Below, one piece after another: positions 33,546 through 42,196 of a DNA stretch of 64,000 nucleotides; positions within the stretch are counted from its first letter, which is position 1; every line of letters starts with the position of its first letter. The position numbers and the translations under genes are program-made. The notes below the pieces were generated by a model. That model did no database searches and had not been told where the DNA came from. It was given only the letters and a program-made list of their open reading frames with translations. Origin of the DNA: Thermohalobaculum sp965263335. Its GTDB lineage: Bacteria; Pseudomonadota; Alphaproteobacteria; Rhodobacterales; Rhodobacteraceae. The stretch is taken from the NCBI GenBank assembly GCA_965263335.1, contig CBDHHE010000001.1, positions 4,588,001 through 4,652,000 of the forward strand, written 5' to 3'.

Positions 33546-34361
33546 TCATTTCCGTTCTTGCTCGACGAATGCGTCGCGCCAGTCCGGATGCCATCGGGAC
33601 AGCGGCGGTCTGTCCTCGGTGATGTCCTCTGCAGCCCAGAGAATTCTTTTTCGGTCCATTTCGGAGGTGACTTCATCATCCGGGCAAATCACATAGAAGC
33701 TGCCGCGATCGAGCGCGGCGAACAGGTAGTCGACCACCTGATCGGGACGCCACGCGCCAGCCTTGTGCTCGGCTGTTCCGGTGGTGGTCCACCCGGGAAC
33801 CAGCAGGTGCGCTGAAACGCGCGCCTCATCGCGTTCGCGCAAATCATGTTCGAGGGCTTCGGTATACGTACGGACAGCGGCCTTCGCCATGTTGTACACT
33901 GTGCGTCCGGGTGGATTGGTGATGCCCTGTTTCGATCCGACATTGACGATCGCTGCAGAATGGCCCGCGTCGAGCATCGCAGGCGCAAAAATGCGCACGC
34001 CGTTTACGACCCCGAGGGTATTGACCTCCAAGGCGCGACGCCAGTCCTTCATCGGCCCCCAGATGTCGCCGCCAATTCTGGTGACGGCGTTGTTCACAAG
34101 CAGTGACGCAGCTTTGCCCCACGCCGCGTCCACCTGCGCGCGAGCAGCCTCGAGCGCATCAATGTCCGACACGTCACACGCGATACCTATCGCCGCCTCG
34201 CCAATGTCGGCCCGCGCATCCTCGAGACGCGCATGGTCGTTGTCGATCATCGCGACTCGCATGCCTTCTGCGGCGCATCGGCGCGCGAGCGCCTGGCCAA
34301 TTCCGAGCGCCGCGCCGGTGATGACGGCGACGTTTCCGGGTGCGATGGCTGGATGCGGCAT
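33546..34361 (-). CDS. SDR family NAD(P)-dependent oxidoreductase
   Basis: A classical short-chain dehydrogenase of 271 residues: cofactor loop TGAALGIG near residue 17, LLVNNAVTRIGG in place of NNAG, a Ser in IVNVGSKQG and the catalytic YNMAK (Tyr-x3-Lys). The ATG at 34361 has GAGG eight bases upstream and starts just before the Rossmann strand; the ATG at 34406 has no ribosome-binding site and falls at a palindrome. The substrate is unknown. The C-terminal segment around RPDQVVDYLFAALDRG resembles SDRs that act on acyl or sterol-like alcohols. It diverges from the hybrid kinase. Confidence 0.85.
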   Translation of the reverse strand: MPHPAIAPGNVAVITGAALGIGQALARRCAAEGMRVAMIDNDHARLEDARADIGEAAIGIACDVSDIDALEAARAQVDAAWGKAASLLVNNAVTRIGGDIWGPMKDWRRALEVNTLGVVNGVRIFAPAMLDAGHSAAIVNVGSKQGITNPPGRTVYNMAKAAVRTYTEALEHDLRERDEARVSAHLLVPGWTTTGTAEHKAGAWRPDQVVDYLFAALDRGSFYVICPDDEVTSEMDRKRILWAAEDITEDRPPLSRWHPDWRDAFVEQERK

Positions 34362-34409
34362 CTGTGAATCCTCGAATGTCCAAAATGGCCCCTGAGCCCA
34401 CCCCATTGA

Positions 34410-34425
34410 TTAATCAACTGTTAAC
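34410..34425. promoter_or_regulatory. CtrA-type binding site TTAA-N7-TTAAC
   Basis: TTAA at 34410-34413, seven bases, then TTAAC at 34421-34425 matches the full CtrA box known from Caulobacter and Rhodobacterales. A further TTAAC half-site lies at 34441. The site is in the 190-base gap between the divergent SDR (start 34361) and hybrid kinase (start 34553), so it could control either. It overlaps the 12-base palindrome TTGATTAATCAA (34406-34417). Confidence 0.6.
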
Positions 34426-34552
34426 TCGATACAGCAACCATTAACGCATTCACTCGGACGAGAAGGCGCAAGGTCGTTCGCGTCGTGCTGAATGTTGGGC
34501 GGTTCGGTGGTTTCGTCCCGCCCGGTGTCGGTTCTTACGGGGATTGCCGAGC

Positions 34553-36448
34553 ATGTCCGCAAGTGTGAGTTTCGAAGCCTGGACCGGGATTGCCTGGGCT
34601 CGTGCCCTCATTGACAACCCTTGTGAGAGTGAAGAAATCGACGCCGAGCTGCGTTGCAAGGTTCGCGCACGCCAGGTTCAGGCGATCGTGCGTGTCACCC
34701 CGACGGTGATGCTGGCAAGCTTGGTAAACGCTCTGGCGCTGGTGTTGGTGCTTTGGCTCGAATCGCAATTGAACCTTGTGGCGGTGATCTGGGCAGTGGC
34801 TGCGTCCCTTGCATCGCTGATCATTCTCGGTTCCTGGTATGTTCGCCGTTCCAAGCCGTTCCCCATATCCCTGAAGCGGAAGACAACGCGGCGCGTTGTG
34901 GTGAACGCGGGTGCGCTGGGGGCATTGTGGGCGATCCCGGGTCTGTTTCTGCTGCCGCATGCCACAGGATTTTCGCAGGGATTTCTCATTGCGGTCGCGG
35001 CCGGGACCGTGTCCGGAGGGTCGTTGGCGCTCTATCCGATCCCGGCGGCCGCGGTGCTCTACGGTGGGCTCATCGCGATCGGCGGACTCGCTGGCATGGC
35101 ATCCACCGGAGACCCGACCTTGGTGGGATTTACGATGGTCACCATCTCGTTTCTGGCGGTGGTGGCACAAATGATAAAGCGCCATGCGGAGATCTTCGTC
35201 GCGGAGTTCGTTGGTCGGCTCAAGCTCGATCGCCAGAAAGCTCTGTTTGAGCAGCTCTTGGTGGAGGCCCGATGCGAAGCGGAAGCTGAAAAGCAACGCA
35301 CCTTGGAGAGCTCGCTGCACGCCCAGAAGATCGAGTCGATCGGGAAGCTCTCGGGCGGCGTTGCTCATGATTTCAACAACTTACTTGCGGCGATCCAGGG
35401 AAATGCCGAGCTGCTCGGGCTCGACAAGAACACCGATCAGACGCTGATCTCGCCAATCCTGCAGGCAACGGCGCGCGGCTCCGAACTTGTCAACCGGTTG
35501 CTCGCCTTTTCACGGCGACAGCATCTGCGCCCAGAGTGTTTGTGCCTTCAGCAAGTGATCGACGGCGTGACCGCGATGCTCTGTCGAACGCTGGGCGCGG
35601 AAATCGCCATCAAGCCGAATCTCGAGCCGTCCATCTGGCATGTGCACGCCGATCCGGGCCAGCTCGAGGCCGCAATCGTCAACCTGGCCCTGAACGCGCG
35701 GGACGCGATGCCGGATGGTGGCGATCTGCGGATCGAGGGGCGCAATGTCGTGCCGGAGAACTGCGTGGCGCTGCGCCGCCTCGGTGTGTCATCGGGTGAG
35801 TTCGCGATGCTCTCGGTGTCCGATTCTGGTGAGGGCATGCCGCCCTCCGTTCGCGAGCGCGCGCTGGATCCCTTTTTCACCACGAAACCGCGGGTGCAGG
35901 GTGCCGGGCTCGGGCTCTCCAGTGTTTACGGTTTCGTTCGCCAGTCGGGTGGCCAGCTCTGGATTGAAAGCGAAGCGGGTGTTGGCACGACCGTGTCGAT
36001 CTTCCTGCCGCGCGCACCCGGGAGAGACTGCGAGGAGAGCAACTGCGCCGCGACGGACACACCAGACGCAGCCCCCAGAGGGCAGGGCGAAGACCTTCTG
36101 ATCATCGAGGACTACGACGATGTCAGGCATCTGGTTCGCGAAATGCTCACCGGCCTTGGGTATACGGTGCACGTCGCCCGGGATGTGGCGGAGGCGGAGC
36201 GTCTGCTGGCAGAGGGTCTGATGCCGAATCTGGTTCTGACCGACGTCGTGCTGCCCGGTGGCACAAGCGGTCCGGCCTTTGCGGACCGGCTCGCGCAGCG
36301 CTACGGGGTCCTGCGCACTGTGTTCATGTCGGGACTTGATGCGGAGGATCAGGCAGCAACCCGGGATGTCGTGCTGGGTCCGTTGCTGCGCAAGCCCTTC
36401 CACCGCGAGCAGCTCGCCCGTACGGTGCGCAGCAGCCTGGACGCCTGA
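34553..36448 (+). CDS. Membrane-bound hybrid histidine kinase with C-terminal receiver
   Basis: A 631-residue protein. About six membrane helices lie between residues 48 and 207; a short coiled coil leads to the HisKA domain with His272 (IGKLSGGVAHDFNNLL). The HATPase domain follows with the N box (NLALNARDAM), G1 (VSDSGEGMP), F box (DPFFTTK) and G2 (GAGLGLSSVYG). A receiver domain from about residue 513 has Asp519-520, phosphoacceptor Asp564 (VLTDVVLPGG) and Lys614. The kinase core is of the same class as CckA, but PAS domains are missing and the membrane part differs. The ATG at 34553 is preferred over TTG at 34544. No cognate response regulator is adjacent. Confidence 0.9.
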   Translation: MSASVSFEAWTGIAWARALIDNPCESEEIDAELRCKVRARQVQAIVRVTPTVMLASLVNALALVLVLWLESQLNLVAVIWAVAASLASLIILGSWYVRRSKPFPISLKRKTTRRVVVNAGALGALWAIPGLFLLPHATGFSQGFLIAVAAGTVSGGSLALYPIPAAAVLYGGLIAIGGLAGMASTGDPTLVGFTMVTISFLAVVAQMIKRHAEIFVAEFVGRLKLDRQKALFEQLLVEARCEAEAEKQRTLESSLHAQKIESIGKLSGGVAHDFNNLLAAIQGNAELLGLDKNTDQTLISPILQATARGSELVNRLLAFSRRQHLRPECLCLQQVIDGVTAMLCRTLGAEIAIKPNLEPSIWHVHADPGQLEAAIVNLALNARDAMPDGGDLRIEGRNVVPENCVALRRLGVSSGEFAMLSVSDSGEGMPPSVRERALDPFFTTKPRVQGAGLGLSSVYGFVRQSGGQLWIESEAGVGTTVSIFLPRAPGRDCEESNCAATDTPDAAPRGQGEDLLIIEDYDDVRHLVREMLTGLGYTVHVARDVAEAERLLAEGLMPNLVLTDVVLPGGTSGPAFADRLAQRYGVLRTVFMSGLDAEDQAATRDVVLGPLLRKPFHREQLARTVRSSLDA

Positions 36449-36469
36449 ACCGCGCAGCCGTGTCGCCGG

Positions 36470-37237
36470 TCAGGCGCTCGAGGTCATTGCCCCGCGGGGC
36501 AATTCGGTGACGGGTCCGTCGAGGTTCGCCAGTGCCGATCTGAGCTTGTCCGCCGCTTCGTCGAGGCGCCCTGCATCCGCCGTGCGCAGCACGAGGATCG
36601 AGCCCTGACCACCGCCGAACGGGTAGCTTCCCATTGCGACATCCGGGAAAGCCGCGGCAATTTCCCCGAGAGGCCCCGCCAGGTCGCCCTCTCCGATCTC
36701 GCAACGGAAGCTCTGGCTCAGCAGGGGCGGGCCACCCTCGATCTCGCGGGTCACGCCCTCGAGCATGGCGGTGAAAATCTGCGGCACGCCCGCCATCACG
36801 TGGACGTTTCCGATGCTGAAGCCCGGAGCGGCACTGACGGGGTTGTCGATCAGCCGGGCGCCGTCAGGAATCCGGGCCATGCGCAGGCGCGCTTCGTTCA
36901 GCTCACGGTCCGAGCGCTTGTAGTGCTCCTCGAGGATGGCGCGCGCATCGTCACGCACGCCAATGGGCACGCCAAAGGCTTCCGCGATGCAGTCTGCCGT
37001 GATGTCGTCATGGGTCGGCCCGATGCCGCCTGACGTAAAGACGTGATCTGCGCGGGCTCTCAGATCGTTCACCGCGTCGACGATCGTGGCGCGCTCATCC
37101 GGCACGACCCTGATCTCGATCAGACGCACGCCCAACTCGGTCATCCGTCCGGCGAGATGGTGCGCGTTGGCATCGCGTGTCCGGCCAGAGAGAATTTCGT
37201 CGCCGATCACCAGCATCGCCGCAGTCGGCTGGTCCAT
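36470..37237 (-). CDS. CinA N-terminal-type molybdopterin-binding domain protein
   Basis: A 255-residue stand-alone MoCF-binding domain (ATG at 37237, AGGA nine bases upstream). It starts AAMLVIGDEILSGRTRDAN and contains DHVFTSGGIGPTHDDITAD, the hallmark of the competence/damage-inducible CinA family; the C-terminal nicotinamide-nucleotide amidase domain is absent. Members with this architecture hydrolyse ADP-ribose or related nucleotides in some species; the role here is unknown. It is divergent from sfsA, with a 39-base gap. Confidence 0.88.
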   Translation of the reverse strand: MDQPTAAMLVIGDEILSGRTRDANAHHLAGRMTELGVRLIEIRVVPDERATIVDAVNDLRARADHVFTSGGIGPTHDDITADCIAEAFGVPIGVRDDARAILEEHYKRSDRELNEARLRMARIPDGARLIDNPVSAAPGFSIGNVHVMAGVPQIFTAMLEGVTREIEGGPPLLSQSFRCEIGEGDLAGPLGEIAAAFPDVAMGSYPFGGGQGSILVLRTADAGRLDEAADKLRSALANLDGPVTELPRGAMTSSA

Positions 37238-37276
37238 ATTGCAGGTTCCTGTCACTTCGTCCTATGAGACGCGGCC

Positions 37277-37981
37277 ATGGAGTTCACTCGTTCCCTGATC
37301 CCCGGCCGCCTGGTCCAGAGGTATAAGCGCTTCCTTGCCGATGTCGAGTTGGACGACGGACGCTCGGTGACGGCGCATTGCGCCAATCCCGGGGCCATGC
37401 TGGGCCTCAACGCGCCGGGAGAACGGGTGTGGCTCGAACCCAACGACGACCCCAAACGCAAACTCAAGTTCGCCTGGCGGCTGGTCGAGCTCGCGAATGG
37501 CCACTGGGCGGGGATCGACACGGGCGTGCCCAACCGCGTGGTCGGAGAGGCATTGCGGGAGGGCAGGATCGCCGAGCTCGCAGACTACAGTTCGGTGCGT
37601 GCCGAAGTGCGCTATGCCGAACGGAGCCGGGTCGACTTCCTGTTGAGCACCGATGGTGCCCCAGATCTCTATCTCGAGGTCAAGAATGTCCATCTGATGA
37701 GGACGGCCGGTTTGGCGGAGTTTCCGGACTCGGTCACGGCGCGTGGCGCGAGGCACCTGGATGATCTTGCGGCGGAGGTCGCGCGCGGCAACCGCGCCAT
37801 GATGCTTTACTGTGTGCAACGGACGGATTGTGACGCGCTCGATTTTGCGGGAGACATCGATCCCAACTACGCGGACGCTGTCTCCCGCGCACGTCGTGGG
37901 GGTGTCGGCATGATTGCCTATGGTTGTAGAATTTCGCCCGAACGAATCACTCTTGACCGCCCGATCCGGATCGCCGGATGA
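37277..37981 (+). CDS. sfsA: DNA/RNA nuclease SfsA
   Basis: A 234-residue protein matching the sugar-fermentation-stimulation family in length and motifs: LVQRYKRFLADVELDDG, then AHCANPGAMLGL, WAGIDTGVPNRVVGEAL, RVDFLLS, YLEVKNVHLM and FPDSVTARGARHLDDL. The ExK pair in LEVKN is the restriction-nuclease-like active site. The physiological role is unclear in most bacteria. It is followed 16 bases later by map in the same direction, an arrangement often seen in Rhodobacterales. Confidence 0.95.
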   Translation: MEFTRSLIPGRLVQRYKRFLADVELDDGRSVTAHCANPGAMLGLNAPGERVWLEPNDDPKRKLKFAWRLVELANGHWAGIDTGVPNRVVGEALREGRIAELADYSSVRAEVRYAERSRVDFLLSTDGAPDLYLEVKNVHLMRTAGLAEFPDSVTARGARHLDDLAAEVARGNRAMMLYCVQRTDCDALDFAGDIDPNYADAVSRARRGGVGMIAYGCRISPERITLDRPIRIAG

Positions 37982-37997
37982 TCGGGACGGAGGACGT

Positions 37998-38822
37998 ATG
38001 GAAAACGCGAACAGGCAAATGAAGACACGAGAACAGCGAACCCCCGAGGGGATTCGCATTCATGCGCCTGAGGATTTCGAAGGCATGCGGCGCGCCGGTG
38101 CGTTGACCGCGCGCTGCCTCGACATGATCGGTGCGCATGTGCGACCCGGTGTGCGGACGGAAGAACTCGATACCCTGATCCATGATTTCGTGAAGGCGAA
38201 CGGTGCGGTCTCGGCGACGATCGGCTACCGCGGTTATCGTCATGCAAGCTGCATTTCGATCAACCACGTCGTGTGCCACGGCATTCCGGGCCCCAAGGCT
38301 CTGCGCGACGGCGATATTCTCAACATCGATGTCACCGCGATCGTCGACGGCTGGTATGGCGACTCGAGCCGGATGTATGTGGCGGGCCAGGCCAATCGCA
38401 AATCCGCGCGGCTGATCGAGGTGACCCATGAGGCGCTGATGCGCGGCATTGCGGCGGTCAAGCCCGGTGGGCGCTTTGGCGACATCGGTCACGCGATCCA
38501 GTCCTACGCCGAAGGCGAACGCTGCTCTGTCGTGCGTGATTTCTGCGGTCATGGGCTGGGCCGGGTGTTCCATGATGCGCCCAATGTGCTGCACTATGGC
38601 CGTCGCGGTGAGGGGGCCGAGCTGCGCCCGGGGATGTTCTTCACGATCGAGCCGATGGTGAACCTGGGCGGGCACCAGACCAAGACGTTGCCGGACGGCT
38701 GGACGGCCGTGACCCGCGACAAGTCTCTCTCGGCACAGTTTGAGCACTCCATCGGCGTGACCGAGGAGGGCTGCGAGGTGTTCACCCTCTCGCCGGGAGA
38801 CTGCTACTTTCCGCCGCTCTGA
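37998..38822 (+). CDS. map: Type I methionine aminopeptidase
   Basis: Removes the N-terminal Met from nascent proteins. The ATG at 37998, with GGAGG four bases upstream, gives 274 residues. Metal ligands are in the expected segments: DILNIDVTAIVDGWYGDSS (two Asp), FCGHGLGRVFHDAPNVLHYG (His), GMFFTIEPMV (Glu) and QFEHSIGVT (Glu). The substrate His lies in YRHASCISINHVVCHGIPG. In-frame starts inside sfsA are unlikely. It ends 33 bases before the convergent nnrU. Confidence 0.96.
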   Translation: MENANRQMKTREQRTPEGIRIHAPEDFEGMRRAGALTARCLDMIGAHVRPGVRTEELDTLIHDFVKANGAVSATIGYRGYRHASCISINHVVCHGIPGPKALRDGDILNIDVTAIVDGWYGDSSRMYVAGQANRKSARLIEVTHEALMRGIAAVKPGGRFGDIGHAIQSYAEGERCSVVRDFCGHGLGRVFHDAPNVLHYGRRGEGAELRPGMFFTIEPMVNLGGHQTKTLPDGWTAVTRDKSLSAQFEHSIGVTEEGCEVFTLSPGDCYFPPL

Positions 38823-38855
38823 CGGGACGGCAGTGCCGCCCCGGTCCCGGCTGTG

Positions 38856-39419
38856 TTACCCGGGAAACGGCCAGACACCCAGAAGCGGTCCGTGAATCCC
38901 CGTCATCACGGCGAACACGACCAGTGTGATGAGAATGTGCCGCACGAGCCCCGCCGTGGTGCCCGGTGGCGGTCGCGACCATTCCGGATCGCGCCGGTTC
39001 GTGGCGGCGATCGCTGCCAGAGCCCAGACAAGGATGCCGCCAAACAGGAAGAGCGATGCGAGATCGCCGTTCACCAGAAGGTGCGCGACTGCCCAGACAA
39101 TGGCGCTCAGCAGCATCGGGTGGCGCAGGTGGTGGCGAACCGAGCTTTTCGCGTGTTTGGCGCCGAACAGCAGCACCGCGACCAGCATCAGAAGATTGTT
39201 GAGGTGAACGGCCCATCCGGGCGGCGTCCAAACGGCGACAAAGGGGGCCGCCTGGTATCCCAGCACCATCATGACAACGGTGCCCACGGACGCGAGCGCG
39301 TAGAGCCCTTTGTAGGGCCCTTCGCCGAGACGCGCGATCGCGCTTGCCCGCATCCCGGGAGCCATCATCGGAAAGAGGTGAACGACCGACCAGAGGATCA
39401 AGCCCAGATAAAGCAGCAT
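38856..39419 (-). CDS. NnrU family membrane protein
   Basis: A 187-residue polytopic membrane protein with five or six helices, beginning MLLYLGLILWSVVHLFPMMA. The pattern (WSVVHLFP, KGLYALASVGTVVMMVLGY, HAKSSVRHHLRHPML) matches the NnrU family, related to the methyltransferase-like membrane fold and originally named near nitric-oxide reductase genes. No denitrification gene is nearby. The ATG overlaps the stop of the upstream CitE-like gene (TGATG), so they are translationally coupled; a functional link is not established. Confidence 0.85.
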   Translation of the reverse strand: MLLYLGLILWSVVHLFPMMAPGMRASAIARLGEGPYKGLYALASVGTVVMMVLGYQAAPFVAVWTPPGWAVHLNNLLMLVAVLLFGAKHAKSSVRHHLRHPMLLSAIVWAVAHLLVNGDLASLFLFGGILVWALAAIAATNRRDPEWSRPPPGTTAGLVRHILITLVVFAVMTGIHGPLLGVWPFPG

Positions 39420-40321
39420 CAGCCTCTTAGCTCCAATTCCAGGGCCGCAATCGCCTCTGCCCGCGCCAGAAGCTGGCGAGCGGCTGCGACGTGGAGGTTC
39501 TCGACGATGCGGCCGTCGACCACGGCAACACCCTGGCCCGCGGCCTCGACTTCCGAGAACGCCTCGACCTGCCTGCGCGCGGATGCGATGTCGTCTTCCG
39601 ATGGTGCAAAGACGTCGTTGGTGACGTCGAGCTGCGCCGGATGGATGAGGGTCTTGCCGTCGAAGCCCATGGCAAGCCCTTGCTCGCACTCGCGTCTCAG
39701 ACCGTCGTCGTCTTTGAAGGCATTGTAGACGCCATCGATGATCGCAAGGCCGTGGGCGCGCGCAGCAAGCATGCAATGACCGAGGGCGGCGGCCACCGGT
39801 GCCCGGTCAGGCGTGTGGGCGGCCCCAAGTTCCTTGACGAGGTCGTTCGTGCCCATGATCAGGCAGGTGAGCCTTGGCGAGGCAGCAGCGATATCCGCGG
39901 CGTTCAGCATGCCGAGCGGCGTTTCCATCATCGCCCAGAGTGCCGTCGTGTCTGGGGCGCCAGCCTTGGTCATGCGCTCGGCGGCGTCGAGCACCATCGC
40001 GGCGCTCTCGACCTTTGGGACCAGAATGGCATCGGGTCCGGTCGCCGCTACGGCAGCGAGATCGTCATCGCCCCACTCGGTGTCGAAGCCGTTGATGCGA
40101 ATAATGATTTCGCGCCCGCCATATCCGCCGCCGCGCACGGCATCGGCGACCATCTCGCGTGCGGCGGGCTTCTCCGCCGGCGTCACCGCATCTTCGAGGT
40201 CGAGGATCAGCGCATCGGCCGCAAGCGTTTTGGCCTTCTCGAGCGCGCGCGCCTTGGAGCCCGGCATGTAGAGAACCGAGCGGCGCGGGCGGTCCGTTGC
40301 AGGCAGCGACATATCCTTCAT
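39419..40321 (-). CDS. HpcH/HpaI-type CoA ester lyase (CitE-like; possible malyl-CoA thioesterase/lyase)
   Basis: A 300-residue TIM-barrel enzyme. RRSVLYMPGSKARALEKA and ALILDLEDAVTPAEK give the CoA-binding Arg and acidic residues; IIIRINGFDTEWGDDDL and LVPKVESA follow; the metal-binding Glu lies in MMETPLGMLNA and the Asp in GTNDLVKELG. The C-terminal lid includes DGKTLIHPAQLD. In Rhodobacterales such genes near mdh act as (3S)-malyl-CoA thioesterase or malyl-CoA lyase of the ethylmalonyl-CoA or glyoxylate routes. Which applies here cannot be decided from sequence alone. It is coupled to nnrU. Confidence 0.82.
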   Translation of the reverse strand: MKDMSLPATDRPRRSVLYMPGSKARALEKAKTLAADALILDLEDAVTPAEKPAAREMVADAVRGGGYGGREIIIRINGFDTEWGDDDLAAVAATGPDAILVPKVESAAMVLDAAERMTKAGAPDTTALWAMMETPLGMLNAADIAAASPRLTCLIMGTNDLVKELGAAHTPDRAPVAAALGHCMLAARAHGLAIIDGVYNAFKDDDGLRRECEQGLAMGFDGKTLIHPAQLDVTNDVFAPSEDDIASARRQVEAFSEVEAAGQGVAVVDGRIVENLHVAAARQLLARAEAIAALELELRG

Positions 40322-40622
40322 GGGGCCTCATTGTTCAGAGCGATTTCAGATTTGCGGGCGCAAACTACCCTCAGCGGATGTGGGCGACAAGCCCGGCTGT
40401 GCGTCGATCAATCTACAGGTAGTCCTGCTTGCATTTACGACCCCTTAATCTTGTTACCTGAGTATCATATTTCAGAATCGCACCCGCCCCGCCAGGGAGG
40501 AATCCGACCCCGGGACTGCGACAGTTCGATGTGAATGTGAGGCATAGCCGTCGGAATCGACATGGCCTCAACGCAGCCTCTCGACCGGATCAACGGCCGA
40601 GTGCCCGGAAAGGTAAAATGCG
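40322..40622. other. Intergenic region without a recognisable gene
   Basis: About 300 bases between the divergent CitE-like gene and a small secreted-protein gene. It is locally AT-richer around 40430-40475 than its surroundings and should hold promoters for both neighbours. No convincing ORF, hairpin or operator was found by eye. Confidence 0.5.
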
Positions 40623-40931
40623 ATGAAGAAACTTCTGAAACACACCCTGCCCCTCGCCGCAATTGCCGCGGCAACCGCCATGACATCGTCGGCTGAAGCG
40701 CAGATGATTTGTGGCAAGCGTGAGTCGATTATTGCTCAGCTTGAGTCGAAGTACAAGGAAACGCGCCGGTCCGTTGGCCTGCAGCAAGGCCGCGGTGTCG
40801 TTGAGGTTTTTGCCTCCGAAGGCGGTACGTGGACCATTCTCGTGACGGATACGCGCGGCACGTCTTGCTTGATGGCCGCAGGTGAGGCCTTCCAGATCGA
40901 AGCGACGACCGAAATCGAAACGCCGGCCTGA
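40623..40931 (+). CDS. Small secreted two-cysteine protein, conserved in Rhodobacterales
   Basis: A 102-residue protein with a clear signal peptide (MKKLLKHTLPLAAIAAATAM, cleavage near SSAEAQ). The mature region holds CGKRESIIAQLESKY and, later, GTWTILVTDTRGTSCLMAAG, with two cysteines likely forming a disulfide. This two-motif pattern is familiar from small hypothetical exported proteins of Rhodobacterales; no function is known. A GGAAAGGT sequence precedes the ATG. Its stop is immediately followed by a hairpin. Confidence 0.75.
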   Translation: MKKLLKHTLPLAAIAAATAMTSSAEAQMICGKRESIIAQLESKYKETRRSVGLQQGRGVVEVFASEGGTWTILVTDTRGTSCLMAAGEAFQIEATTEIETPA

Positions 40932-40932
40932 C

Positions 40933-40952
40933 AAGACCTTATCGAAGGTCTT
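40933..40952 (+). terminator. Hairpin after the small secreted protein
   Basis: AAGACCTT-ATCG-AAGGTCTT is a perfect eight-base-pair stem with a four-base loop starting one base after the stop codon. No T run follows, so termination efficiency is uncertain. The remaining sequence to 41141 has no gene and should contain the mdh promoter. Confidence 0.45.
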
Positions 40953-41141
40953 CGCGCTGACGCGGTTCGTTGTGCCGCCGCGTCAGCAGTATGCACGCAC
41001 AAGCGCCGCCCTTGCGGCGGTTGTCACCGCGACCGAACTTTCCATTGCGTTTGGCCCGGAAATTTGCCACTGCGACTGCGGTTTCGTTGAGCGACGAGAT
41101 CGCGCAGTCCTGACGATCACGGCAAACCTGGGAGACGGATG

Positions 41142-42125
41142 ATGTCCAGAAGCAAAGTCGCGCTCATCGGCGCAGGCCAGATCGGCGGCACGCTCGCGCA
41201 TCTTATCGGACTGAAGGAGCTCGGCGATGTCGTGCTCTGCGATATCGCGGACGGCACACCGCAGGGCAAAGCGCTCGATATTGCGGAGAGCGCGCCTGTG
41301 GACGGCTTCGACGCCAGTCTCAGTGGCGTGACGACGGACCCCTCTGGCGCCGACAGTTATGCACCGATCAGCGGGTCGGACGTGATCATTGTCACCGCGG
41401 GCGTTCCGCGAAAGCCCGGCATGAGCCGCGACGATCTTCTCGGCATCAACCTCAAGGTCATGAAATCCGTGGGAGAGGGCATCAAGGCGCATGCGCCGGA
41501 CGCCTTCGTGATCTGCATCACGAACCCGCTCGACGCCATGGTGTGGGCACTGCAGCAGTACTCCGGTTTGCCGAAGCAAAAAGTGGTCGGCATGGCGGGT
41601 GTGCTCGACTCGGCGCGCTTTCGCCATTTCCTCGCGGATGAGTTCAATGTGTCCGTGAAAGACGTGACCGCCTTCGTTCTGGGCGGACATGGGGACACGA
41701 TGGTGCCGCTGACCCGGTACTCGACCGTCGCGGGCATTCCGCTTCCAGATCTTGTGAAGATGGGGTGGACCACGCAGGAGAAACTCGACGCGATTGTCCA
41801 GCGCACGCGCGACGGAGGTGCCGAGATCGTCGGGTTGCTGAAGACAGGCTCGGCCTTCTACGCGCCGGCGGCGTCCGCAATCGCCATGGCCGAGAGCTAC
41901 CTGAAGGATCAGCGCCGGGTGTTGCCGTGCGCGGCGTGGGTCGAAGGCGGGTACGGTCTTGAAGGTCTGTATGTCGGCGTGCCCGTTGTGATCGGTTCGG
42001 GCGGCATCGAAAAGATCGTGGAGATCGAGCTCGACAAGTCCGAGAAAGTCATGCTGCAGAAATCTGTCGATGCTGTGCGCGGGCTCGTCGAGGCCTGCAA
42101 GGGAATAGACGGCAATCTCAGCTGA
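41142..42125 (+). CDS. mdh: Malate dehydrogenase
   Basis: NAD-dependent oxidation of malate to oxaloacetate. The protein is of the LDH-like MDH type: KVALIGAGQIGGTLAHL (Rossmann loop), VTAGVPRKPGMSRDDLL (substrate Arg residues), ITNPLDAMVW and LGGHGDTMVPLTRYS with the catalytic His. Two adjacent ATGs exist at 41139 and 41142; the second has better spacing (seven bases) from GGAG and gives 327 residues, though 41139 is equally possible in practice. It stands 233 bases upstream of sucC and heads the TCA block. Confidence 0.97.
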   Translation: MSRSKVALIGAGQIGGTLAHLIGLKELGDVVLCDIADGTPQGKALDIAESAPVDGFDASLSGVTTDPSGADSYAPISGSDVIIVTAGVPRKPGMSRDDLLGINLKVMKSVGEGIKAHAPDAFVICITNPLDAMVWALQQYSGLPKQKVVGMAGVLDSARFRHFLADEFNVSVKDVTAFVLGGHGDTMVPLTRYSTVAGIPLPDLVKMGWTTQEKLDAIVQRTRDGGAEIVGLLKTGSAFYAPAASAIAMAESYLKDQRRVLPCAAWVEGGYGLEGLYVGVPVVIGSGGIEKIVEIELDKSEKVMLQKSVDAVRGLVEACKGIDGNLS

Positions 42126-42182
42126 TCCCTGCCACACCTGCATTCACAATCAAATCGCGCCGTGCTGGTTCTTTTCAAAAAC

Positions 42183-42196
42183 TCTGGTATACCAGA
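42183..42196. promoter_or_regulatory. Palindromic operator candidate upstream of sucC (GntR/FadR-like)
   Basis: TCTGGTATACCAGA is a perfect 14-base palindrome in the 233-base mdh-sucC gap. TGGT...ACCA half-sites are typical of operators of FadR-subfamily GntR regulators such as PdhR and LldR, which respond to organic acids. Control of the sucCDAB-lpdA operon is a plausible inference; no regulator gene is in the window. Confidence 0.5.

Noticed and set aside
34406..34417. TTGATTAATCAA as an FNR/Anr box
   Set aside because: The half-sites TTGAT and ATCAA are separated by two bases instead of four. The overlapping TTAA-N7-TTAA match to CtrA is better.
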